Shown here: one piece after another, positions 1 through 7,513 of the stretch | Position numbering within the stretch: the first letter of the stretch is position 1 | Layout: every line of letters begins with the position of its first letter | Assembly (NCBI GenBank): GCA_051881315.1 | Contig: JBJEPQ010000052.1 | Coordinates: forward strand, 1-28,905 | Direction: 5' to 3' | DNA: 28,905 nt | Source: CAG-488 sp051881315 | GTDB lineage: Bacteria; Bacillota; Clostridia; Oscillospirales; Acutalibacteraceae | Position numbers and translations under genes: made by a program | The notes under the pieces: generated by a model | The model's input: the letters and a program-made list of their open reading frames with translations, nothing else | Database searches by the model: none | Told to the model about the DNA's origin: nothing

Positions 1-410
1 AAAAAACTCAAATAATTTATGAAAGCGTGAGTCCAAAGGCATAGTTAATTTTTCTTCATCAATTAAAATTGAGAGAGTGAGTGCAATGTTCTGTTAAGAC
101 TTTAACTCAAACAAAATCTATTAAGAAAGCGTGAGTCCAAAGAACAGTTAAATATTTTCCCAATTAACATTGAGAGAGTGAGTTAAAATGTTTCATTAAA
201 GTTTAGTTTGAACAAAAACTTTCAGAGAGAGTGAGTCCGATGAAAACGTAAAAATTCTTCCGGTTAATAAATTGAGAGAGTGAGTTACGATGTTTCACTA
301 AAGCTTTAAATTAAACAAAATATACTCAAGAAGAGAGTGAGTGACATGTACACTTAATCATTACTCATAGTAATATGAAAAGGTGTGAGTCCGAAATTCT
401 GTAAATAATA
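1..410 (+). repeat. Array of eight degenerate direct repeats centred on GTGAGT
   Basis: No gene covers this stretch. GTGAGT, nearly always preceded by a purine run such as GAGAGA or GAAAGC, occurs at 27, 77, 131, 178, 231, 280, 337 and 385. The spacings are 50, 54, 47, 53, 49, 57 and 48 nt. Copies alternate: A copies (27, 131, 231) read GTGAGTCC, and B copies (77, 178, 280) are preceded by ATT and followed by ATG within 3-4 nt, which implies duplication of a composite unit of about 100-104 nt. Sequence between the cores is AT-rich and only loosely conserved. The array reaches the left edge, so its full size is unknown. A plus-strand terminator follows at once (413-439), so it is probably transcribed rightward. 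The function is not recognised; a repeat RNA, protein-binding sites or minimal ORFs are all possible. Confidence 0.8.
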
Positions 411-412
411 TC

Positions 413-439
413 AGCGGTCGTCAGTTGACGGCCGCTTTT
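413..439 (+). terminator. Intrinsic terminator closing the repeat array
   Basis: A 10-bp stem (413-422 with 427-436, one G-T wobble) with loop AGTT is followed by TTTT. The U tract lies on the plus-strand side. On the minus strand the sequence after the hairpin is not T-rich, so it fits best as the end of a rightward transcript covering the repeats. It may also shield the end of the converging histidine kinase gene. Confidence 0.65.
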
Positions 440-449
440 CATCTGTATT

Positions 450-1436
450 TCATTCGGTTTTAAGCTGATATTGTTTAAGGTCAAGTGAAATAACCGTGCC
501 GACATCTACCTCGGAGCGTGCGGAAATGCCGATTCCGAGGTTTTCGCATATACGGCTGCAAAGATAAAGACCGAGACCGCTTGCTTTTTTATCAAGTCTG
601 CCGTTGTATCCGGTGTAACCTTTTTCAAAAATCCTCGGCAGGTCGGAGGGCGCAATACCTATTCCGGTGTCCTCAATGCAAAGCTTGTCGCCGTCCGTAT
701 AAATCTTTATACAGCCCTCACGGGTGTATTTCAGAGCGTTTGAGAGTAACTGCTCAATGACGAAGGAAAACCATTTTTCGTCCGTTACAATCGTTTTATT
801 CAGCGGAGTGTAATCAAGTCTGAGCTTTCTATCAATAAATTCGGCAGAGAAACGCTTGACCGAGGAGCGGATAATATCGTCGATATTGTGTTCTTTGAAA
901 ACATAGTCGGAAGACTCCGAATCAAGCCGCAGGAAGGCAAGCACCATTTCAACATACTGTTCAATACGGAAAAGCTCCGAGGACAGACGCAGAGAAAGGG
1001 GAGAGTCCTCGTTTTGCAGGCTTATCTGCATTGAAGCGATCGGCGTTTTGATCTGGTGCGCCCACACGGTGTAGTAGTCCACCATATCCCTGTATTTCAG
1101 ACCGCTTTTATATTCAAGCTCCGAAATTTCTGTTGTCAGTTTCCTTATCAGATTCCTATAATCCGTTTCTTCAATACTGTTGCCCTGCGGCAGAGAATCG
1201 AGCATTGAAGACGTGAGCTTATTGATCTCGCTGAGCTTCTTATGCTTTTTCAGCACATTTATGTAATCAAAAATCATAAAGCCTAACCCAACAACGGCGC
1301 ACAGAACAGCAGGGTAAAAAACCGCCTTGAGGGTGATTTTATATAGGAAGAAAACAATGCCGAAAATGACCGTGAATATCAAAAAGAGCAGGATGCCCTT
1401 GAGATTTTGTTTCAAATATTTTTTAAACAGCTTCAT
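450..1436 (-). CDS. Sensor histidine kinase, BceS-like (intramembrane-sensing)
   Basis: A 328-aa membrane histidine kinase. Two hydrophobic helices lie at about residues 12-33 and 38-57 with almost no extracytoplasmic loop, the layout of intramembrane-sensing kinases. The phosphoacceptor is H127 in the motif WAHQIKTPIASM, typical of BceS-type kinases. The N box is around N233 (QLLSNALKYT), the G1 box is DTGIG at 256-260, IFEKGYTG follows (F box) and GLGLYL (G2) is near 288. It lies 10 nt downstream of the response regulator and is clearly cotranscribed. Members of this family usually sense peptide antibiotics together with a BceAB-type ABC transporter, but none is adjacent here. The stimulus is unknown. 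Confidence 0.92.
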   Translation of the reverse strand: MKLFKKYLKQNLKGILLFLIFTVIFGIVFFLYKITLKAVFYPAVLCAVVGLGFMIFDYINVLKKHKKLSEINKLTSSMLDSLPQGNSIEETDYRNLIRKLTTEISELEYKSGLKYRDMVDYYTVWAHQIKTPIASMQISLQNEDSPLSLRLSSELFRIEQYVEMVLAFLRLDSESSDYVFKEHNIDDIIRSSVKRFSAEFIDRKLRLDYTPLNKTIVTDEKWFSFVIEQLLSNALKYTREGCIKIYTDGDKLCIEDTGIGIAPSDLPRIFEKGYTGYNGRLDKKASGLGLYLCSRICENLGIGISARSEVDVGTVISLDLKQYQLKTE

Positions 1437-1446
1437 TTATTGATCC

Positions 1447-2118
1447 TCATTCCACGATATAACCCATTCCGAATTTTGTTGTGATAAAATCCTCAAGGCC
1501 TGCCGCTTCGAGCTTCTTTCTCAGTCGGTTAATGTTGACCGTCAGGGTGTTCTCGTCCACAAAAACATCGGTTTTCCACAGCTTTTCCATCAGCTTTTCA
1601 CGGCTGACGATTTTGCCCTTGTTCTGCATAAGGCATTGCAGGATTTTGAACTCGTTTTTTGAAAGCGAAATGTTGTTTGAGGCGTAGGTCAGCGTGCCGT
1701 CGTCGATGTTGAGGATAGCGTTCCTGTGTTCGATCACGGCGACGGAGGAGCTGAAATCGTAGGTTCTGCGTAATAAAGCCTGAATTTTTGCCGTCAGCAC
1801 ATTTTCGTCAAAGGGCTTTGAAATAAAATCGTCCGCACCCATATTCATCGCCATAACGATGTTCATATTGTCAGAGGCGGAGGAAATAAAAATTATAGGA
1901 ACCTTGGATATCTTTCGGATCTCACTGCACCAGTGGTAGCCGTTGAAAAATGGCAGCATAATGTCCAGCAAAACAATGTGCGGCTGAAAATCCGAAAACT
2001 CGGAAAGCACATTGCGAAAGTTTTCAACCGTCCGCACCTCAAGTCCCCAAGCCTCGGTCTGCTTCTTTATTCCGTTTGCAATTCCGTGATCGTCCTCAAC
2101 GATGAGCAGCTTATACAT
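1447..2118 (-). CDS. OmpR-family response regulator, BceR-like
   Basis: A 223-aa DNA-binding response regulator. The receiver domain (about 1-115) has the acidic pair at residues 9-10, phosphoacceptor D52 in VLLDIMLPFFNG, and the conserved K101 in FISKPF. The C-terminal winged-helix domain (about 125-223) carries the family signatures LSKNEFKILQ and NTLTVNINRLRKKL. The start is supported by AAGGAGG about 6 nt upstream. It is the first gene of a two-gene operon with the kinase at 450-1436. Targets cannot be deduced; in related systems the regulator activates an ABC transporter operon, absent from this window. Confidence 0.93.
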   Translation of the reverse strand: MYKLLIVEDDHGIANGIKKQTEAWGLEVRTVENFRNVLSEFSDFQPHIVLLDIMLPFFNGYHWCSEIRKISKVPIIFISSASDNMNIVMAMNMGADDFISKPFDENVLTAKIQALLRRTYDFSSSVAVIEHRNAILNIDDGTLTYASNNISLSKNEFKILQCLMQNKGKIVSREKLMEKLWKTDVFVDENTLTVNINRLRKKLEAAGLEDFITTKFGMGYIVE

Positions 2119-2147
2119 AATCTCGCCTCCTTGAAAATACCGGAAAC

Positions 2148-2176
2148 ATTATATCACTTCTGCAAAAAAATGACAA
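2148..2176 (-). promoter_or_regulatory. Sigma-A promoter for the two-component operon
   Basis: Read on the minus strand, TTGTCA (2176-2171) and TATAAT (2153-2148) are separated by 17 nt, with a TG dinucleotide upstream of the -10 (extended -10). It lies about 30 nt before the regulator start. Confidence 0.7.
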
Positions 2177-2251
2177 GGATTTATGCCGGATTGCGGCTAT
2201 ACCTCACCGTTTTTATACAGGATATCCGATTATACGGCTGAATTTCACTCA

Positions 2252-2309
2252 GCCTCCCCTTGTTTGTATCAAGGGGAGGTGGCTCGGCAAAGCCGGGACG
2301 GAGGGGATA
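2252..2309 (+). repeat. Palindromic intergenic repeat (two-hairpin, MITE/REP-like)
   Basis: An arm CCTCCCCTTG/CAAGGGGAGG (loop TTTGTAT) is followed by a second short arm, CTCGGC AAA GCCGGG, and a tail GGAGGGGAT. The same architecture recurs in reverse orientation at 26163-26206. Such elements are scattered between genes in many Clostridia; mobility is not demonstrated here. Confidence 0.6.
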
Positions 2310-2337
2310 AATAAAAACGTAGCTTTAACAACAGATG

Positions 2338-2374
2338 TAAAAACAGCTCCTTACCGAATCGGTAAAGAGCTGTT
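2338..2374 (-). terminator. Intrinsic terminator after gpmI
   Basis: AACAGCTC (2342-2349) pairs with GAGCTGTT (2367-2374), and the stem continues through TTACCGA/TCGGTAA with one mismatch. On the minus strand a TTTTT run follows immediately, so this ends leftward transcription from gpmI. Confidence 0.85.
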
Positions 2375-2388
2375 CTGATTGCATTATT

Positions 2389-3903
2389 TTATTTAATCAT
2401 CGACTCGCCTGTCATTTCCTTAGGCTGTGGAAGTCCCATGATCTGAAGCATTGTCGGAGCAAGGTCGCAAAGCTTGCCCGTCTCCTTGAGCTCGCAGTCA
2501 TAGCCGACAACGCAAAGGGGAACAGGGTTTGTTGAATGGGGTGTGAACGGTTTGCCGTCCTCGCCGATCATCTTGTCGGCATTGCCGTGGTCTGCGGTGA
2601 TAAGAACTGCTCCGCCCATGCTCAGAGCCGCGTCGCAAACTCTGCCCACGCACTCGTCAACAACCTCGACAGCCTTAACTGCGGCGTCGAAAATGCCCGT
2701 GTGACCGACCATATCGCAGTTAGCGAAGTTGAGAATAACAGCATCATACTTGTCGGACTTGATCTGCTCGCAGACTGCGTCGCAAACTTCGTATGCGCTC
2801 ATCTCCGGCTTGAGGTCAAAGGTTGCAACATCGGGGGAGTTGATAAGGATTCTGTCCTCGCCCTCAAATGTCTTTTCCTCGCCGCCGTTAAAGAAGAATG
2901 TAACGTGAGCGTATTTCTGAGTTTCGGCAATTCTGAGCTGAGTCTTGCCCTGAGAAGCAAGGTATTCGCCCATTGTCATTTTAAGCTCCTCGAGAGGGAA
3001 CGCAACCGTTACGTTCGGCATGGTCTCATCATACTGAGTCATACATACATATGTGAGGGGGAAGAAGCCTTTCTTTCTCTCGAAGCCGTCAAACTTCTCG
3101 TCAACAAAGGTTCTTGTAATCTGCCTTGCACGGTCAGGACGGAAATTGAAGAATACAACGCTGTCGTTCTCCTTGATAAGACCGTCCTTGTTGATGACGG
3201 TCGGAACAATGAACTCGTCCGTTACGCCGTTTGCGTAGGACTCCTCCATGCTCTTAACGGCGCAGTCAGCCTGAATACCCTCGCCGTAGACCATAGCGGC
3301 ATAAGCCTTTTCAACTCTGTCCCATGCAAAGTCACGGTCCATAGCGTAGTAACGTCCCATAACCGTTGCGATATCGCCGACGCCGAGCTCCTTTGTCTTG
3401 TCATAAACGTCCTTGATAAAGCCCACGCCCGAAGTGACGGAAACGTCACGGCCGTCCATAATGCAGTGAACGTAAACCTTGTCAAGTCCCTGTCTCTTTG
3501 CCATTTCAAGAAGTCCGAAAAGATGCTCAATGTGGCTGTGAACGCCGCCATCGGAGAGAAGACCGACAAGGTGGAGAGCCGTACCGTTCTTCTTGCAGTT
3601 TTCGCAAGCATCAAGAAGAACCTTGTTGTTAAAGAATTCGCCGTCCTGAATGGCTTTGGAAATTTTAACGAGCATCTGATAAACAACACGGCCTGCGCCG
3701 ATGTTTGTATGACCTACCTCGCTGTTACCCATCTGACCGTCGGGGAGACCGACATCAAGTCCGGAAGCACCGATGGTAGTAAACGGATTTTCCTTAAAAA
3801 GCTTTGTAAGATTGGGTGTATCCGCAGCCTCGATTGCGTTTCCTTTTGCACCGGGATTGATGCCGAAGCCGTCCATAATACATAATACAACAGGTCTTTT
3901 CAT
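2389..3903 (-). CDS. gpmI: 2,3-bisphosphoglycerate-independent phosphoglycerate mutase
   Basis: Interconverts 3-phosphoglycerate and 2-phosphoglycerate in glycolysis, using two Mn2+ and a phosphoserine intermediate. From the start MKRPVVLC the protein has 504 aa, normal for GpmI. Visible signatures are IMDGFG near residue 9, the nucleophile serine S61 in MGNSEVGHTN, the substrate-loop HCIMDGRDVS, and the late metal motifs NCDMVGHTG and TADHGNADKM. The frame is open to an ATG at 3942, but that start has no ribosome site and would add 13 atypical residues; the start at 3903 has GGTGA 8-9 nt upstream. It lies in the same direction as tpiA and pgk, 159 nt after tpiA, with a terminator behind it. 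Confidence 0.96.
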   Translation of the reverse strand: MKRPVVLCIMDGFGINPGAKGNAIEAADTPNLTKLFKENPFTTIGASGLDVGLPDGQMGNSEVGHTNIGAGRVVYQMLVKISKAIQDGEFFNNKVLLDACENCKKNGTALHLVGLLSDGGVHSHIEHLFGLLEMAKRQGLDKVYVHCIMDGRDVSVTSGVGFIKDVYDKTKELGVGDIATVMGRYYAMDRDFAWDRVEKAYAAMVYGEGIQADCAVKSMEESYANGVTDEFIVPTVINKDGLIKENDSVVFFNFRPDRARQITRTFVDEKFDGFERKKGFFPLTYVCMTQYDETMPNVTVAFPLEELKMTMGEYLASQGKTQLRIAETQKYAHVTFFFNGGEEKTFEGEDRILINSPDVATFDLKPEMSAYEVCDAVCEQIKSDKYDAVILNFANCDMVGHTGIFDAAVKAVEVVDECVGRVCDAALSMGGAVLITADHGNADKMIGEDGKPFTPHSTNPVPLCVVGYDCELKETGKLCDLAPTMLQIMGLPQPKEMTGESMIK

Positions 3904-3990
3904 AATAATGTCACCACTTTCAAAATCAGAGGACTGCCGCATTCAGAGCAGACAAAGAGAAAATTCAGTAAGATAAATTTGCTCCTTTAA

Positions 3991-4017
3991 GTTTTTTACA
4001 CTTTCGGTGTAGAAAAC
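3991..4017. repeat. Inverted repeat between tpiA and gpmI
   Basis: GTTTTTTACAC and GTGTAGAAAAC form an 11-bp stem with one wobble pair on the plus strand and a 5-nt loop. On the minus strand (the sense of tpiA and gpmI) it contains one C/A mismatch and has no clear U tract outside the stem. It could be a weak terminator or an mRNA processing site; the role is unresolved. Confidence 0.4.
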
Positions 4018-4062
4018 ACTTTCTGCATCAAAATGCGTCAGCCCTGTTTTTAATCTTATAGA

Positions 4063-4830
4063 TTATTTGCTTGCAGCCTTAACGATAGCCGCAAAGTCGG
4101 GAGCCTTGAGAGATGCGCCGCCGATAAGACCGCCGTCAACATCTTCCTTGTCAAGAAGCTCGTCCGCATTCTTGGCATTCATTGATCCGCCGTACTGAAC
4201 AACAAACTTGTCAGCCGCTTCCTTGTCATAAAGCTCAGCGATAAGCTCACGGATTGCCTTGCAGACCTCCTCAGCCTGATCGGCAGTAGCCGTCTTGCCC
4301 GTTCCGATAGCCCATACAGGCTCGTAAGCGATGATTACTCTGTCAAGCTCCTCCTTGGAAACGCCTGCAAGAGCGATCTTAACCTGAGAGGAAACAACCT
4401 CCATCGTGATGTTCTGCTCACGCTGCTCAAGATATTCACCGACGCAGAGGATAACCGTCATACCGTTGTCAAGAGCGGCTCTTGTGCGGTCGTGAACGGT
4501 AACGTCCGTGTCGCCGAAGTATGTTCTTCTCTCGCTGTGGCCTGTGATAACGATATCAACGCCGCAAGCCTTGAGCATCTCAGCGGAAACCTCGCCTGTG
4601 AATGCGCCGCTTGCCGCCCAGTGGCAGTTCTCGGCACCGATCTTGATGTTTGAGCCCTTTGCAGCCTCAAGAGCGGCAAAAAGGTCAACATAGGGAACGC
4701 AGCAAACAACATCGCAGTCTGCGTCTGCAACGAGAGGCTTAATCTCGTTGATGAGAGCTGTTGTCTCTGCGGGAGTTTTATTCATTTTCCAGTTACCTGC
4801 GATAACTGCTTTACGAAGTGATTTGTTCAT
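4063..4830 (-). CDS. tpiA: Triosephosphate isomerase
   Basis: Interconverts dihydroxyacetone phosphate and glyceraldehyde 3-phosphate. It has 255 aa, the usual length for a TIM barrel of this family. Catalytic residues are in place: K15 in GNWKMNK, H98 in VITGHSERR, and the general base E170 in AYEPVWAIGTGKT. The phosphate-binding loop sequences YGGSMNAKN and GLIGGASLK are near the C terminus. The start lies 15 nt after the pgk stop codon, so the two genes form one transcript. Confidence 0.97.
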   Translation of the reverse strand: MNKSLRKAVIAGNWKMNKTPAETTALINEIKPLVADADCDVVCCVPYVDLFAALEAAKGSNIKIGAENCHWAASGAFTGEVSAEMLKACGVDIVITGHSERRTYFGDTDVTVHDRTRAALDNGMTVILCVGEYLEQREQNITMEVVSSQVKIALAGVSKEELDRVIIAYEPVWAIGTGKTATADQAEEVCKAIRELIAELYDKEAADKFVVQYGGSMNAKNADELLDKEDVDGGLIGGASLKAPDFAAIVKAASK

Positions 4831-4845
4831 TTTAAATGCCTCCGA

Positions 4846-6036
4846 TTATTTATCGTTAAGAGCTTCAATTCCGGGAAGCTTCTTACCCTCAAGGAATTCA
4901 AGAGAAGCGCCGCCGCCTGTTGAGATATGAGACATCTTGTCAGCGAAGCCGAGCTTCTGAACAGCTGCAGCCGAATCGCCGCCGCCGATGATGGAGATTG
5001 CGCCTGACTCTGCAACTGCCGTTGCAACTGCGATTGTACCTGCGGCAAAGTTATCCCACTCGGAAACGCCCATAGGTCCGTTCCAGATTACCGTTCCGCT
5101 GCCCTTGATAGCGTCTGCGAAAAGCTCCTGAGTTTTCGGTCCGATGTCAAGTCCCATCCAGCCGTCGGGAATGATGTCGCTGTCGATAATCTGAGCCTCT
5201 GTGTCGGGCTTGTACTCTTTACCTACTTTATTGTCAACGGGGATAAGGAACTTAACGCCCTTTTCCTTAGCTGTGTTCATCATATTCTTAGCGTCTTCGA
5301 TTCTGTCTTCCTCAAGAAGAGAATTGCCGATGCTGTAGCCGAGAGCCTTCATAAAGGTATAAGCCATACCGCCGCCGACGATGATGGTGTCGCACTTGTC
5401 AAGGAGATTTGTGATAACACCGATCTTGTCGGAAACCTTAGCTCCGCCGAGGATAGCAACAAGGGGACGCTTCGGGTTTGCAAGAGCGCCGCCGATAAAC
5501 TCGATCTCTTTCTGAATGAGATAACCGCAGGCTGCCGGAAGATAATCGGCAACACCTGTTGTTGAGCTGTGAGCTCTGTGAGCAGAACCGAATGCGTCGT
5601 TTACATAGAGGTCTGCAAGAGAAGCGAGCTTCTTTGAGAACTCGGGATCGTTCTTTGTCTCTTCCTTATGGAAACGAACGTTTTCAAGAAGCATTACATC
5701 GCCGTCTTTGAGAGAAGCGGCGAGGGACTGTGCGCTTTCGCCGACAACGTCCTTTGCCATTTTAACTTCCTTGCCAAGAAGCTCGGAAAGGCGGGCGGCA
5801 ACGGGAGCGAGTGAAAATTCAGGATTGAACTCACCCTTAGGTCTGCCGAGGTGAGAGCAAAGGATAACCTTTGCATTGTGGTCGATAAGATACTTAATAG
5901 TGGGGAGCGAAGCAACAATACGCTTGTCGCTTGTGATAACTCCATCCTTGAGAGGAACGTTAAAGTCGCAGCGTACAAGAACCTTCTTGCCGTTTACGTC
6001 AAGATCCTCAACGGTCTTTTTGTTAAGAGCTTCCAT
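4846..6036 (-). CDS. pgk: Phosphoglycerate kinase
   Basis: Transfers phosphate from 1,3-bisphosphoglycerate to ADP, giving ATP and 3-phosphoglycerate. The 396 aa match the family. The N-terminal substrate-binding segment VLVRCDFNVPL is at residues 19-29, followed by HLGRPKG and later FGSAHRAHSS. The nucleotide-binding half carries AILGGAKVSDKI, NGPMGVSEW and the C-terminal GGGDSAAAVQ and HISTGGGASLEFLEG. GAAAGGAAG precedes the ATG. It is the promoter-proximal gene of pgk-tpiA(-gpmI). A glyceraldehyde-3-phosphate dehydrogenase gene, often upstream of pgk, is not here; serC lies divergently instead. Confidence 0.97.
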   Translation of the reverse strand: MEALNKKTVEDLDVNGKKVLVRCDFNVPLKDGVITSDKRIVASLPTIKYLIDHNAKVILCSHLGRPKGEFNPEFSLAPVAARLSELLGKEVKMAKDVVGESAQSLAASLKDGDVMLLENVRFHKEETKNDPEFSKKLASLADLYVNDAFGSAHRAHSSTTGVADYLPAACGYLIQKEIEFIGGALANPKRPLVAILGGAKVSDKIGVITNLLDKCDTIIVGGGMAYTFMKALGYSIGNSLLEEDRIEDAKNMMNTAKEKGVKFLIPVDNKVGKEYKPDTEAQIIDSDIIPDGWMGLDIGPKTQELFADAIKGSGTVIWNGPMGVSEWDNFAAGTIAVATAVAESGAISIIGGGDSAAAVQKLGFADKMSHISTGGGASLEFLEGKKLPGIEALNDK

Positions 6037-6081
6037 TATTGATCTTCCTTTCAGAATTGTTTTATATTTTTTATCCGTCCT

Positions 6082-6110
6082 ATTCTATAACAAAACGGAA
6101 AATTTTTCAA
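6082..6110 (-). promoter_or_regulatory. Sigma-A promoter for pgk-tpiA
   Basis: On the minus strand TTGAAA (6110-6105) and TAGAAT (6087-6082) are separated by 17 nt, about 45 nt ahead of the pgk start. The surrounding sequence is AT-rich. Confidence 0.55.
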
Positions 6111-6242
6111 GACTAAATAGCCAAAAAATTAACAATATATCAGTATAAACATAAAATTAGCGTTTTTTTAGATTTTATTCACCATTTTGTTCAAAGAAAA
6201 TATAATCATTTTTAAGATTATTTTAAATTAGCGAAAACAATG

Positions 6243-6271
6243 TTGACAAAGAATTAACATAAAGGTATAAT
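6243..6271 (+). promoter_or_regulatory. Consensus sigma-A promoter for serC
   Basis: A perfect TTGACA (6243-6248), a 17-nt spacer and a perfect TATAAT (6266-6271). The serC ribosome site GGAGG lies about 25 nt further on, so the leader is short. About 130 AT-rich bases separate this from the divergent pgk promoter. Confidence 0.9.
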
Positions 6272-6308
6272 ATTTCAGTAAATAATTTGTTCTATCGGAG
6301 GTTTTATT

Positions 6309-7391
6309 ATGGGTAGAGTGTATAATTTTTCAGCAGGTCCGTCCATGCTCCCGGAGTCGGTTCTGAACAAGGCTGCCGCAGAGATGCTTGACTACGGCGG
6401 AACAGGCACTTCCGTTATGGAGATGTCCCACCGTTCAAAGGCTTTCCAGGGTATTATCGACTCGGCAGAGGCTCTTGTAAGAGAGATCTACAAGGTTCCC
6501 GACAACTACAAGGTGCTTTTCCTTCAGGGCGGCGCTTCAACTCAGTTTGCGGCTATTCCGCTCAACTTTATGAACGGAACAGGCAAGGCAGATTACATCA
6601 TCACAGGACGCTGGGCAAATCAGGCTTTCAAAGAGGCTAAGAAGTACGGCGATGTTGTTGCGGCGGCTTTGTCTGAGGATAAGATTTACACATATATCCC
6701 CAAGACAACCCGTGAGAGCTTCCGTCCCGATGCAGACTATGTATATTATTGTATGAACAACACGATCTACGGAACAACCTTTAAGTATATCCCCGACACG
6801 GGTGATACTCCGCTTATCGCAGACGTTTCGTCCTGCTTCTTCTCGGAGCCGCTCGACATTTCCAAGTTTGCAATGGTTTACGGCGGCGCACAGAAGAACG
6901 TTGCTCCCGCAGGTCTTGTTATCGCTATTATCCGTGAGGATATGCTCGGCAACGCCCGTGACTACACACCGACAATGCTTGACTATAAGATCCATGCCGA
7001 TCACGGCTCAATGTATAACACTCCGCCGTGCTACACTATCTATATGTGCAAGCTCGTTCTTGAGTGGATCAAGAGCATCGGCGGTCTTGACGCAATGAAG
7101 GCAAGAAACGAGGCAAAGGCAAAGATCCTCTACGATTATCTTGATTCAAGCAAGATCTTCAAGGGTACTGTTGTCAAGGAGGATCGTTCTCTTATGAACG
7201 TTCCGTTTGTTATCGGCGACAAGGATATGGAAGCAAAGTTCATTGCCGAGGCGGCAGAAGCAGGCTTTATCAACCTCAAGGGACACAAGACTGTCGGCGG
7301 TATGAGAGCTTCTATTTACAACGCAATGCCGATCGAGGGCGTTGAAAAGCTCGTTGAGTTTATGAAAAAGTTTGAGGAAGCTAATTCATAA
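6309..7391 (+). CDS. serC: Phosphoserine aminotransferase
   Basis: A PLP enzyme that converts 3-phosphohydroxypyruvate and glutamate to O-phosphoserine and 2-oxoglutarate, the second step of serine synthesis. It has 360 aa, the family's standard size. The N-terminal motif VYNFSAGPSMLPE, the HRSK segment (41-44), FLQGGASTQF (71-80) and the PLP lysine K196 in VYGGAQKNVAPAG are all present, as is the C-terminal GMRASIYNAMP. The start follows CGGAGG by 9 nt. The next gene, serA, supplies its substrate. Confidence 0.97.
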   Translation: MGRVYNFSAGPSMLPESVLNKAAAEMLDYGGTGTSVMEMSHRSKAFQGIIDSAEALVREIYKVPDNYKVLFLQGGASTQFAAIPLNFMNGTGKADYIITGRWANQAFKEAKKYGDVVAAALSEDKIYTYIPKTTRESFRPDADYVYYCMNNTIYGTTFKYIPDTGDTPLIADVSSCFFSEPLDISKFAMVYGGAQKNVAPAGLVIAIIREDMLGNARDYTPTMLDYKIHADHGSMYNTPPCYTIYMCKLVLEWIKSIGGLDAMKARNEAKAKILYDYLDSSKIFKGTVVKEDRSLMNVPFVIGDKDMEAKFIAEAAEAGFINLKGHKTVGGMRASIYNAMPIEGVEKLVEFMKKFEEANS

Positions 7392-7407
7392 GCAGAATAA
7401 AACACAC

Positions 7408-7497
7408 AGGCTGTTGTCTTAAAGTCAGATGGTACAAAACAGGCTTCCCCTCAAGGGGAAGGCTTGTGCCGCCTTTAACGAAACAGCCTTATTTTTT
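7408..7497 (+). terminator. Candidate terminator/attenuator between serC and serA, with an embedded palindromic half-element
   Basis: AGGCTGTT (7408-7415) pairs with AACAGCCT (7482-7489), followed by TATTTTTT. The long loop contains a second tight hairpin, CTTCCCC-TCAA-GGGGAAG (7443-7460), resembling one arm of the palindromic repeats at 2252 and 26163. The U tract lies just upstream of the serA ribosome site, so it could reduce readthrough into serA. The outer stem is only 8 bp with a 66-nt loop, so efficiency is uncertain. Confidence 0.45.
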
Positions 7498-7513
7498 AAA
7501 AGGAGATAGTTTT

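Noticed and set aside
1..410. CRISPR array
   Set aside because: The conserved cores are only about 8-14 nt, are degenerate, and alternate between two classes; the intervening sequences are themselves related. CRISPR repeats are longer and nearly identical.
2536..3885. A 449-codon open frame on the plus strand
   Set aside because: It is antisense to gpmI, whose protein motifs are complete, and has no ribosome site or recognisable domain. It is a codon-bias shadow.
3904..3942. Upstream ATG extending gpmI by 13 residues
   Set aside because: No ribosome site precedes it and the added residues are not typical of GpmI; the start at 3903 fits the family N terminus.
3901..3990. Short minus-strand frame with CSECGSPL ahead of gpmI
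   Set aside because: AAAGGAG is followed at the right distance by ATC rather than a usual start codon. Too weak to call a gene.
7392..7513. T-box leader controlling serA
   Set aside because: No T-box consensus, specifier loop or AG-bulge is present in this 120-nt gap.
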